Part shown: one piece after another, positions 1 to 5,250 of the stretch
How the letters are laid out: every line of letters starts with the position of its first letter
Numbering within the stretch: position 1 is the first letter of the stretch
Assembly: GCA_016844625.1 (NCBI GenBank)
Contig: JAERMN010000340.1
Span: 1-5,250, forward strand
DNA length: 5,250 nucleotides
Source of the DNA: Deltaproteobacteria bacterium
GTDB taxonomy: Bacteria; Desulfobacterota; Binatia; UBA9968
Reading direction: 5' to 3'
Program-made: the position numbers and the translations under genes
Notes under the pieces: model-generated
What the model saw: the letters and a program-made list of their open reading frames with translations, nothing else
The model's database searches: none
What the model was told of the DNA's origin: nothing

Positions 1-1
1 G

Positions 2-751
2 GTCATCGGCCATTGGTCCGGCCCGCTTATTTTACAGCACATGATGGGGAACCCGGCGGTGCTATTCGAGGGGCGCAAGTTTGGCTGGCTCGGTATGCCG
101 ACATCGGACTCGCTGGTGTGCATACTGACCGAACGCAGCGGGATCAAGACTGCAGAGGAGTGGCGCAAGGCTAAAGCACGGGTGAAGCTGGGGGCGATTG
201 GGCCCGGCACCAGCGGAACCGATGATACCAAGCTCCTCGCCGCTGCCACGGATTTTCCCCTGCAGTTGATCGAGGGCTACAAGGGTACCGCCGACATCAG
301 GATTGCCGCGGAAACCGGGGAGGTCGACGGTACCTGCTCCTTTGGCTGGCAATCGGCAAAGGTGACTTGGGCCAACGCGCTGAAGGCCAAACAGGTCCAT
401 GTCGTGCTCCAGACGATGATCGAGCCTCATCCCGAGCTGAAGAGTGTCCCTCTCGCCATCGATTACGCCAAGACCGACGAAGGGAAAAAACTCCTGCGCA
501 TTGCAAGCGAGATTTACGGCAAGCAAAGGCTCTATTCTCTCCCGCCGCAAGTGCCTGAACAGCGATTGCGGACGCTGCAAAAAGCTTTCATCAGCACTCT
601 GAAAGATCCTCAGCTTCTGGCCGAGGCGGAAAAGTCCAAGCTCGAGATCGATCCGATCGATGGGCCCGGCATAGAAAAGATGGTGCACGGCTTGTATGAA
701 ATCGAGCCCGCCGTCGTGAGTCGAGTGAAGCAGATACTCGAGTCAAAGTAG
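2..751 (+). CDS. TctC/Bug-type tripartite tricarboxylate transporter substrate-binding protein, 5' partial
   Basis: The frame is open from the first bases of the window to the TAG at 749-751 (249 residues). The true start lies upstream, so the first internal Met at 41 is probably not the start. The proteins I compare it with are periplasmic receptors of about 320 residues that capture carboxylates or related small molecules for TctAB-type secondary transporters, so roughly 70-90 N-terminal residues, including any signal peptide, are missing. Family-like features are the opening IGHWSGPL segment, a KFGWLGMP stretch followed by a short strand ending in LTERSGI and EEWRKAK, a glycine-rich ligand-loop candidate (GAIGPGTSGTDDTKLLAA), and the helical C-terminus with LPPQVPEQRLRTLQKAF and ending EPAVVSRVKQIL. 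No TctA or TctB membrane gene follows. The binding-protein class is fairly secure; the ligand is unknown. Confidence 0.8.
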   Translation, partial: VIGHWSGPLILQHMMGNPAVLFEGRKFGWLGMPTSDSLVCILTERSGIKTAEEWRKAKARVKLGAIGPGTSGTDDTKLLAAATDFPLQLIEGYKGTADIRIAAETGEVDGTCSFGWQSAKVTWANALKAKQVHVVLQTMIEPHPELKSVPLAIDYAKTDEGKKLLRIASEIYGKQRLYSLPPQVPEQRLRTLQKAFISTLKDPQLLAEAEKSKLEIDPIDGPGIEKMVHGLYEIEPAVVSRVKQILESK

Positions 752-937
752 GACGACAGGCAGCAGGCAATAAGCAAAAGTAAGCGAGAAATCCTGGGGA
801 CCGGTTTTGTAAGCACAGGTTTATCGCAATGAAAGACGCGACCACATAATTTCCGTCTGACACGGCAGACAGGCGAACAGTTAGTTCGAGTTGTTGGATG
901 TGGTTTGAAGCGTGTGGGAGACATCGCCTAACGTGAA

Positions 938-963
938 TAAGTCAATACTCAGGCCTGACCCCA
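938..963 (+). repeat. 26-bp REP-like repeat, solitary copy 1
   Basis: It begins TAAGTCAATACTCAGGCCT and continues GACCCCA. It is identical over all 26 bp to the reverse complement of 4038-4063. Over 21 bp (936-956) it also matches 4994-5014 in the same orientation. The core TCAGGCCTGA (949-958) is a perfect 10-bp palindrome. No transposase gene adjoins this copy, so it is a solitary repeat or the remnant end of a lost element. It lies 122 bp before the start of the family-1 binding-protein gene. Confidence 0.9.
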
Positions 964-1034
964 ATCCCGGTAATAACGGCAGGAAGAAAAAGCAAGATTG
1001 CAAGGCCGAGCCCCATTTACAGAGCGGAAAAAGG

Positions 1035-1066
1035 GGGAAGGGGTCCGACTGAGCTGACCCCTTCCC
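1035..1066. repeat. Perfect 11-bp inverted repeat (hairpin) upstream of binding-protein gene
   Basis: GGGAAGGGGTC at 1035-1045 pairs perfectly with GACCCCTTCCC at 1056-1066 around a 10-nt loop. The stem is GC-rich and should be stable in RNA or single-stranded DNA. It ends 8 nt before the GAGG ribosome binding site at 1074-1077, so in a transcript it would stand immediately upstream of the translation start. No T-run follows, which argues against an intrinsic terminator for the upstream gene. The stem contains the GGGGTC/GACCCC hexamer also found in the 26-bp repeats, so it may be a diverged REP-type palindrome of the same system. A role in mRNA stability or translation control is possible but unproven. 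Confidence 0.75.
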
Positions 1067-1084
1067 TGACACCGAGGTAGGACG

Positions 1085-2194
1085 ATGAAAACTTTCCTGG
1101 CTGTTTTTCTTAGCGTCACCTTGGGTTGGGAGATTTTGCCGATCGCCGCGGCCGAAGCGCCGTCGACGACAAAAGCGAAACCGGTGGCGCAGGCGAAAGG
1201 TTATGTAGCCTTTGGCAACCACACCGACCTGGTGGAGAAAGCCAAGCAAGAGCGAAATTTGCGTATCCTGGTCAACATGGACCCAACCACGTTAAAGGCG
1301 GCGACGAAGGCCTTCAATCAGCGCTACCCGTTCATCAACCTGCATGCTCAGGAAATTACCGGCACCGACATGGCCCAGCGCAACGTATTGGAGATCAAAA
1401 GCGGGCGGGCTCGGGAGTGGGATATCATTTACCCGAGTCGAGATTTGTATAGCGAGTACCTGCCTTATCTATGGAAGATCGATCTTCTGCACATGGCCGA
1501 GCGCGGCGTCGTACAAATTCCCGCAGCCATGATCGATCCGAAGAACCGCAATATTGTCGCGCCGTATACGCGGATCATTGCCGCTGCCTATAACAAGGAT
1601 TCAGTAGGGGCGGAACATCTGCCCAAATCGTGGGATGATTTCCTCAAGCCTGAATTCAAGGGGAGAAAGTTTGCTGTGGATATCGGACCACGGCCAATCG
1701 CTTGCCTGGTTCCGGCATGGGGCTTGGAAAAGACGATGGACTTCGCGCGCAAAGTGGCGGCGCAAGAGCCGATCTGGGTGCGTGGCGTGAGTCGAACTTT
1801 ACCTTCGATCATTACTGGTGAAGTGCCCATGATGATGGGCACGCTGCTGCACAGTGTAAAGCGAGCCGAGCTTAAAGACCGCACAGGGGCCCTGCGACAT
1901 GTCGTCCTGGAGCCGGTGCCGGTTTACCTCACTTCGGAACAGGCGATTCTGGCCACGTCCCAGAACCGACACGCGGCAATCCTCTGGTTGGAGTGGATGG
2001 CCGGTGCCGAGTCGCAAAAGATTGCCGACGATCACGAACCCATGGGATCGTCGCACCTGTTCCGCGGCGGCGGCGTCGAGCAGGAACTGCGCGGCAAAAA
2101 GCTCTCGTGGGTGAACTGGGAACAGCATGCAAACATGGAATCGTGGATGACCAAACTGTTCGAGGCCTATGGCTTTCCCAGCGCTCAGCGTTGA
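1085..2194 (+). CDS. Extracellular solute-binding protein, family 1 / AfuA-FbpA-like
   Basis: A 369-residue exported receptor of the type that feeds an ABC importer in the periplasm. The start is supported by GAGG at 1074-1077, seven bases before the ATG, and by a signal peptide directly after it: Lys2, a hydrophobic run over residues 4-22, then small residues AAAEA with likely cleavage near 22-25. No lipobox cysteine is visible. The mature protein has the two-lobe layout of the iron/spermidine-type class: NLRILVNMD (58-66), KAFNQRYPFINL (75-86), EWDIIYPS (111-118), the hallmark LPKSWDDFLKPEFKGR (179-194), ITGEVPMMMG (243-252) and a late AILWLEWMAGAESQKIADDH helix (298-317). I see no adjacent Tyr pair like the Fe(III) ligands of FbpA, so iron is not a safe ligand call. 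The usual permease and ATPase genes are absent nearby. Confidence 0.85.
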   Translation: MKTFLAVFLSVTLGWEILPIAAAEAPSTTKAKPVAQAKGYVAFGNHTDLVEKAKQERNLRILVNMDPTTLKAATKAFNQRYPFINLHAQEITGTDMAQRNVLEIKSGRAREWDIIYPSRDLYSEYLPYLWKIDLLHMAERGVVQIPAAMIDPKNRNIVAPYTRIIAAAYNKDSVGAEHLPKSWDDFLKPEFKGRKFAVDIGPRPIACLVPAWGLEKTMDFARKVAAQEPIWVRGVSRTLPSIITGEVPMMMGTLLHSVKRAELKDRTGALRHVVLEPVPVYLTSEQAILATSQNRHAAILWLEWMAGAESQKIADDHEPMGSSHLFRGGGVEQELRGKKLSWVNWEQHANMESWMTKLFEAYGFPSAQR

Positions 2195-2417
2195 GTAGCG
2201 TCCGTTGGCAACCGATGCAACGCTCGCTGTCCTGCACACCAGCATGGCGAAGAGCGGCTATTGCCCATCGCCACGGCTCCATCAAGCGCTGGATATTGCA
2301 GTCGCGTCGATTATGAACGTAAGGCAGGTGTCTACAAATTACTTCGTCCGTGAAACCTGGGCTAGCTCACTCTGACCTCACAGCGAGAATAGTGTGGGTT
2401 AGCAGCTGGAGGAATCC
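2195..2417. other. Intergenic region between two binding-protein genes
   Basis: This 223-bp gap is longer than expected within an operon. A 7-bp inverted repeat spans the upstream stop codon (AGCGTTG 2187-2193 with CAACGCT 2218-2224), but its 24-nt interior and lack of a T-run make it a weak terminator candidate. I could not pick a convincing promoter by eye. The last ten bases contain the strong ribosome binding site for the next gene. No coding remnant is recognisable. Confidence 0.5.
2408..2413 (+). promoter_or_regulatory. Strong Shine-Dalgarno site fixing the family-5 gene start
   Basis: GGAGGA lies four bases before the ATG at 2418. It is a near-perfect anti-16S complement and, with the signal peptide that follows, fixes the start codon. 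Confidence 0.8.
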
Positions 2418-3995
2418 ATGAACCGCTCTTTGCGCAGTCGCAGCATTTACAATTTGGCTTTAGTGCTTTTTATTTCCTCGCTCAGCACACAAGTCGCGCA
2501 AGCGGCTGCGGCGGAGCCCAAGCGCGGCGGCACCATCACGGTTGGCGTCACGCGCGACATTTCGGTCATGAACCCTTTGGTGGACACCGGTTCAACCCAG
2601 AAGCGCATTCGCGATTTGATGTTCGAGCCGCTTTTGGCAATCGATCTCAAAGGCAACCTCCAGCCCGCGCTGGCGGAAGGGTGGGAAGTGTCAAAGGACG
2701 GCAAGCTCTACACCATCCGGCTGCGCAAAGGAGTGAAGTTTCACAATGGCCAGGAGATGACCGCCGAAGACGCAAAGTTCGCCATCGATTACAGCATGAC
2801 CGCGAAGAATGGCGCCCGCGGCTTTGCCGAGCTGTCGATAGTCGATCGCGCCGAGGCGCGCGACAAGCATACCCTAAATATTTACTTGAAACGCGCCACG
2901 CCCGGGTTTATCTACGCCCTCGCGCGAATCGAGACCTTTTCGGTAATTCCCAAAGAGTCGGTGGCGGAGGGAATTAAAAATCCAAACAGATTTCCTCCCG
3001 GCACCGGCCCTTTCAAATTTGTCGAGTGGCAACCGCAGCAACGCATCGTATTCGAACGATTCTCGGACTACTGGGGGCACAAAGCATACGTCGATCGGGC
3101 GATCCTGCGGATCATTGGCGACACCACGGTAAGCTTCACCGCGCTTCGCGCCGGCGATATCGATATGACGGAGCGCGCTCCCTACGAGTGGATCAAGGAG
3201 ATCCGCGACGGCAAGCTCAAGGGCATAGGCTTCGCCGAATCGCGCTACTCGGCTGGTCGCGCCATCGAGTTCAATGTCGCCGATGCACCCTTCAACAACA
3301 AGAAACTGCGCTTGGCCGTCGCCCATGCCATCGACCGCAAGGAAATCCTTCAGGCGGCTTACTTTGGCTTTGGCGAGCCGTCGGACCAAATGTATCCGAG
3401 AGGACACAAATGGTATTTCGAGGGCGTTGCGTCCCCTGCCTATGATCTCAATAAAGCCAGGGCATTGCTGAAGGAGGCGGGCTACACGGGTGAGGAAATC
3501 GCAATGCTGGGCAGCATGGGCGGGACCCAAGACGTGGAGATCGCAACGGTGCAGGCCCAGCTAAAAAAAATCGGCATGAACATCAAGATCGCCATGGCGG
3601 AGCGAGGGGCCAATGTGCAAATGCGCCGCAAGGGCCAATACGCGTTCAAGCTCTCCGGCGATCCCGGCGTAAATCCCAACCCCGTGGATCTTTACCTGCC
3701 GATCCATGCTTGTGAATCCGATCCGAGAAATCGCAATCAGAACGAATCCGGCTATTGCGACAAGGAGGTTGATGCGCTCTTGAGAGCCGCGGCCGCGGAG
3801 CACGATGAGAATCAGTTGCGCGCCGCGATGCGAAAAGTCGTTACCCGTTTGCAGGAAGATGTGCCGATCGTAAGCATCGGCCATACTTCGCGCTACTTCG
3901 CGCTGCGCGACCATGTCAAGGGCTTCACGACTGCTTATGACGGAGAGTTCGTGTGGGGTGGAGGGGGGCTGAATCGCGCCTGGCTCGATAAGTGA
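2418..3995 (+). CDS. ABC transporter substrate-binding protein, family 5 (DppA/OppA/NikA-like)
   Basis: A 525-residue periplasmic receptor, full length for a family that usually runs 500-540. Members bind di/oligopeptides, nickel complexes, glycosides or other ligands for ABC importers. The N-terminus has three Arg residues within the first nine, a hydrophobic core at about 13-24, and AQAAAA (28-32) as the likely signal peptidase I site. The mature protein begins with the typical KRGGTITVG. The family signature is clear: LFEPLL-like MFEPLLAID (68-76), GNLQPALAEGWEVSKDG (79-95), YTIRLRKGVKFHNGQEMTAEDAKFA (98-122), PPGTGPFKFVEW (193-204), FNNKKLRLAVAHAIDRKEI (292-310) and YDLNKARALLKEAGY (342-356). 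A cysteine pair (CESD... and GYCDKEVD) in the last quarter could form a disulfide, as in many peptide-binding relatives. No cognate DppBCDF-like genes follow; the next gene is a transposase. The ligand cannot be read from sequence. Confidence 0.93.
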   Translation: MNRSLRSRSIYNLALVLFISSLSTQVAQAAAAEPKRGGTITVGVTRDISVMNPLVDTGSTQKRIRDLMFEPLLAIDLKGNLQPALAEGWEVSKDGKLYTIRLRKGVKFHNGQEMTAEDAKFAIDYSMTAKNGARGFAELSIVDRAEARDKHTLNIYLKRATPGFIYALARIETFSVIPKESVAEGIKNPNRFPPGTGPFKFVEWQPQQRIVFERFSDYWGHKAYVDRAILRIIGDTTVSFTALRAGDIDMTERAPYEWIKEIRDGKLKGIGFAESRYSAGRAIEFNVADAPFNNKKLRLAVAHAIDRKEILQAAYFGFGEPSDQMYPRGHKWYFEGVASPAYDLNKARALLKEAGYTGEEIAMLGSMGGTQDVEIATVQAQLKKIGMNIKIAMAERGANVQMRRKGQYAFKLSGDPGVNPNPVDLYLPIHACESDPRNRNQNESGYCDKEVDALLRAAAAEHDENQLRAAMRKVVTRLQEDVPIVSIGHTSRYFALRDHVKGFTTAYDGEFVWGGGGLNRAWLDK

Positions 3996-4001
3996 AATGG
4001 C

Positions 4002-4045
4002 GTCAATGGGGTCACCCATTAGCCGGCAGTTAGTCAGTGGGGTCA
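4002..4045. repeat. Near-identical 13-bp direct repeats with small hairpin
   Basis: GTCAATGGGGTCA (4002-4014) and GTCAGTGGGGTCA (4033-4045) differ at one base and are 31 bp apart. The second runs into the transposon-end repeat. Overlapping the first is a 6-bp stem, AATGGG (4005-4010) with CCCATT (4015-4020), around a 4-nt loop, beginning ten bases after the family-5 stop codon. With no T-run it is a poor intrinsic terminator. The pair may record an older, decayed repeat end beside the current one. Confidence 0.6.
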
Positions 4046-4063
4046 GGCCTGAGTATTGACTTA
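4038..4063 (-). repeat. 26-bp REP-like repeat copy 2 (left end of transposase unit)
   Basis: This is the reverse complement of the copy at 938-963, identical over 26 bp, and contains the same TCAGGCCTGA palindrome (4043-4052). It begins 28 bp before the transposase start codon. With the copy at 4994-5014 it forms inverted ends around the transposase. It contains TTGACT (4056-4061), which with TACTTT (4080-4085, spacer 18) could act as a weak promoter, but that would place the transcript start almost on the ATG. Confidence 0.9.
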
Positions 4064-4091
4064 ATGTCTCCCCTCTTGCTACTTTCCCTCC

Positions 4092-4998
4092 ATGGCGCGC
4101 AAACCCAGAGTCGAGTTCGACGGGGCGTTTTATCATGTGATCGTCCGCGGCAAACAACGGCAAAGAACCTTTCAGGACGACCGAGACCGAATCACATACC
4201 TGCAACGCATCGAGCACTATCGCCAGCGCCACGGTTTTCGGCTCTACGCCTACGTCTTAATGTCGAACCACGTTCACCTGCTGATGGAGACCAAAAGCGT
4301 GGCGCTCTCCAAGATCATGCAGGGGATTCAGTCGAGTTACACGCAAAGCTACAACCGGCGCCATCGCAAGGTCGGGCACCTCTTTCAAGGCCGCTACAAA
4401 GCGATCCTGTGCGACCGTAACGCTTATTTGCTTGAGCTGGTACGCTACATTCATCTCAATCCCGGGCGCTTGCGAGCGCCAGAGGATCCGTGGCGCTACC
4501 GATGGAGCAGTCACGCTGAAAGTCGACACGCAAGAAATTCTCAGCCAATTCAGCACGCGAGTCGACAGGGCCCGGCAGGCATACCAGAGGTTTATGCATG
4601 ACGGGTTGAAGCAGGGGCATGAAGAGAAGTATTACCAGACCATCGATCAACGATTCTTAGGCGATGAAAGCTTTGTTGAAAAGGTAGCGGAACGGACCGA
4701 AGCGAAGCTGGTTGAGATTAAAGGAAAAAAGGTTGGGTTCGCGCGATTATTACAAGCGATCTGTGCACTGCACCATGTCGAAAGCAAAGTATTGTTACAG
4801 GCGGGACGGCAGCGCCAGTGGGTGGCGGTACGAGCGCAGCTCGTCTATCTGGCGCGGGAGTGGTGTGGGCTAACGGCCAAGGAGTTGGCAGCACGGCTTC
4901 ATCGGGATGCGTCAATGATCAGCCGGCTGTTCGGTTGGTATCAGGGGCATCTGGATAAACAAACGGAGGAAAAGCTGGCCGGCGTGTTGAATAAATAA
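4092..4998 (+). pseudogene. REP-associated tyrosine transposase (Y1/HUH) with C-terminal helix-turn-helix, frameshifted
   Basis: The family nicks and rejoins single-stranded DNA at palindromic repeats through a 5'-phosphotyrosine. From the ATG at 4092 the N-terminus (MARKPRVEFDGAFYHVIVRG) is typical. The metal-binding HUH motif is NHVHLL (His60, His62), the likely catalytic tyrosine is Tyr83 in SSYTQSYNRRH, and GHLFQGRYKA (95-104) and VRYIHLNP (117-124) complete the domain. After WSSH (138-141, to 4514) the frame becomes nonsense and stops at 4601. The natural continuation resumes one base later in the next frame (LKVDTQEILSQFS from 4516) and runs to TAA at 4996-4998. It ends in a DnaA-like/HTH domain, GLTAKELAARLHRDASMISRLF (4867-4932). 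The linker between the halves seems shorter than in relatives I recall, suggesting a small out-of-frame deletion. No Shine-Dalgarno is visible upstream (pyrimidine-rich CCCTCC). The stop codon overlaps the right-end repeat. Confidence 0.8.
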
Positions 4999-5014
4999 GT
5001 CAATACTCAGGCCT
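4994..5014 (+). repeat. REP-like repeat copy 3 (right end, shortened)
   Basis: AATAAGTCAATACTCAGGCCT is identical to 936-956 over 21 bp and inverted relative to 4038-4063 over 19 bp. It lacks the outer GACCCCA present in the other two copies; the sequence changes to AAATATC. It overlaps the last bases and stop codon (4996-4998) of the transposase frame, so the gene and its end are packed together. Confidence 0.88.
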
Positions 5015-5116
5015 AAATATCCCGCTGGATAATATTTCGTTGACCAGGGACTGGTACGGTAGCTCCAAAATATCCGAAAAGTTAATCTTCTTCGAGTTTA
5101 TAGCTTTTTCTTCCTT

Positions 5117-5146
5117 TTGACAGCAGTCAGAATGCCATTGTATACA
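5117..5146 (+). promoter_or_regulatory. Putative sigma70-type promoter for the gene at 5182
   Basis: TTGACA (5117-5122, perfect -35 consensus) is followed after 18 bp by TATACA (5141-5146, four of six matches to the -10 consensus). Transcription would start near 5153, giving a leader of about 30 nt. The 4999-5181 stretch is visibly more AT-rich than the surrounding coding DNA, which fits a promoter region. This is the clearest promoter-like site I found in the window. Confidence 0.5.
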
Positions 5147-5181
5147 GGATCACTTACCTAACGCCCCATGGAGAGGAATCT

Positions 5182-5250
5182 ATGAAGACACTACGATTGG
5201 AAACCACGGCGCCGTTTCAAGGCTTGGCCGAGCTCGTGGCCTATGACGAG
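5182..5250 (+). CDS. Start of a gene, possibly NMT1/THI5-like ABC substrate-binding protein, 3' partial
   Basis: The ATG at 5182 is preceded by GAGAGG (5171-5176, five-base spacing) and opens a frame that continues past the window end (23 codons seen). An alternative ATG at 5168 gives only MERNL before a stop overlapping this start, so it is not preferred. The visible protein starts MKTLRLETTAPFQGLAELVA. The pattern of a charged strand, then a proline/aromatic turn and a helix, resembles the opening of mature NitT/TauT or NMT1/THI5-like binding proteins, where it holds the first ligand-contact loop. There is no hydrophobic signal peptide in these residues, so if it is such a protein it may be cytoplasmic or exported another way. 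The existence of the gene is likely; the family is a tentative reading from very little sequence. Confidence 0.5.
   Translation, partial: MKTLRLETTAPFQGLAELVAYDE

Larger units (their letters stand above)
752..1084. other. Intergenic region with repeat copy and hairpin
   Basis: This is 333 bp without a convincing gene. The first ~180 bp after the TctC-like stop hold only weak structure, such as a 5-bp stem at 855-859/866-870, with no T-run to support a terminator. The second half carries the 26-bp repeat (938-963), preceded by GGGAGACAT at 916-924, a string also found inverted beside the transposase end at 4064-4072. The 11-bp-stem hairpin at 1035-1066 sits just before the next ribosome binding site. 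I could not identify a convincing promoter. Reading frames across this stretch look like antisense or shadow frames with no recognisable protein. Confidence 0.6.
4038..5014 (+). mobile_element. RAYT/REP-type transposase unit with inverted ends
   Basis: A unit of about 0.98 kb bounded by oppositely oriented copies of the repeat: 4038-4063 on the left and 4994-5014 on the right. The two ends share 19 bp (TAAGTCAATACTCAGGCCT in the right end). Inside is a single Y1/HUH transposase gene reading left to right, broken by a frameshift. REP-associated tyrosine transposases are known to be flanked by inverted REP palindromes rather than IS-style terminal repeats, and that fits here. The right end stops at AGGCCT and lacks the outer GACCCCA, so either the mobile boundary is at AGGCCT (4045-5014) or the right end is truncated. 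No target-site duplication is apparent, as expected for HUH enzymes. Confidence 0.75.

Noticed and set aside
62..688. Long antisense frame opposite the TctC-like gene, and similar minus-strand frames elsewhere
   Set aside because: These mirror GC-rich coding DNA on the other strand, show no recognisable protein features, and have no ribosome binding site evidence.
1085..2194. Calling the family-1 protein a ferric-iron receptor (FbpA/AfuA)
   Set aside because: The adjacent tyrosine pair used for Fe(III) in FbpA is not seen, so only the general class is supported.
4005..4020. Intrinsic terminator after the family-5 gene
   Set aside because: The stem is only six pairs and no T-run follows.
4505..4525. 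Programmed ribosomal frameshift joining the two transposase halves
   Set aside because: No convincing slippery heptamer or downstream structure is visible, and the linker seems to have lost residues, which favours a deletion.
4432..4998. An independent 188-residue gene starting at 4432
   Set aside because: Its first ~28 codons overlap the transposase in another frame and look like shadow sequence. The later part reads as the missing C-terminus of the same transposase.
938..5014. A CRISPR array built from the three repeat copies
   Set aside because: The copies are far apart, one is inverted, and there are no regularly spaced spacers or cas genes.
938..5014. A new composite transposon carrying binding-protein cargo
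   Set aside because: Only one (broken) transposase is present, the repeats are short REP-like units, and no target duplication or second element supports movement as a block. Kept as a testable idea in the findings only.

Overview
The window (about 5.2 kb, moderately GC-rich) looks like environmental bacterial DNA from a Gram-negative-type cell. Its genes encode exported solute-binding proteins with Sec signal peptides, and it carries a RAYT-type transposase locus. The mix of TctC-like, family-1 and family-5 binding proteins without transporter genes reminds me of soil and groundwater lineages once grouped with Deltaproteobacteria (Rokubacteria, Tectomicrobia, Binatia-like). That placement is an impression from family resemblance and was not tested.

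Layout, all on the + strand. Positions 2-751 hold the C-terminal part of a TctC/Bug-type tripartite tricarboxylate receptor, whose start lies before the window. A 333-bp gap follows, carrying one copy of a 26-bp repeat (938-963) and a strong 11-bp-stem hairpin (1035-1066) just before the next gene. Positions 1085-2194 encode an extracellular solute-binding protein of the family-1/AfuA-FbpA type. After a 223-bp gap, 2418-3995 encodes a family-5 (DppA/OppA/NikA-like) binding protein with a clear ribosome binding site. Positions 4038-5014 form a mobile unit: a REP-associated tyrosine transposase (Y1/HUH, RAYT-like) flanked by inverted copies of the same repeat. Its reading frame is broken near 4515, so the transposase is probably a pseudogene. 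A 183-bp AT-richer stretch with a good sigma70-like promoter then leads into a gene starting at 5182 and running off the window. It may be another substrate-binding protein (NMT1/THI5-like).

The three or four binding proteins belong to different families and are separated by gaps of 223 bp or more. No permease or ATPase gene is present, so they do not look like one transporter operon. They look like a cluster of orphan receptors, each probably transcribed on its own and borrowing membrane components encoded elsewhere. The least ordinary part is the repeat system. One perfect 26-bp sequence occurs in opposite orientations on either side of the two complete binding-protein genes, and a shorter copy closes the far end of the transposase. 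The hexamer GGGGTC or its complement occurs five times, all in intergenic DNA around these repeats. This resembles a REP/RAYT repeat family more than a new defence or metabolic system. I see no CRISPR array, tRNA, rRNA or phage genes.
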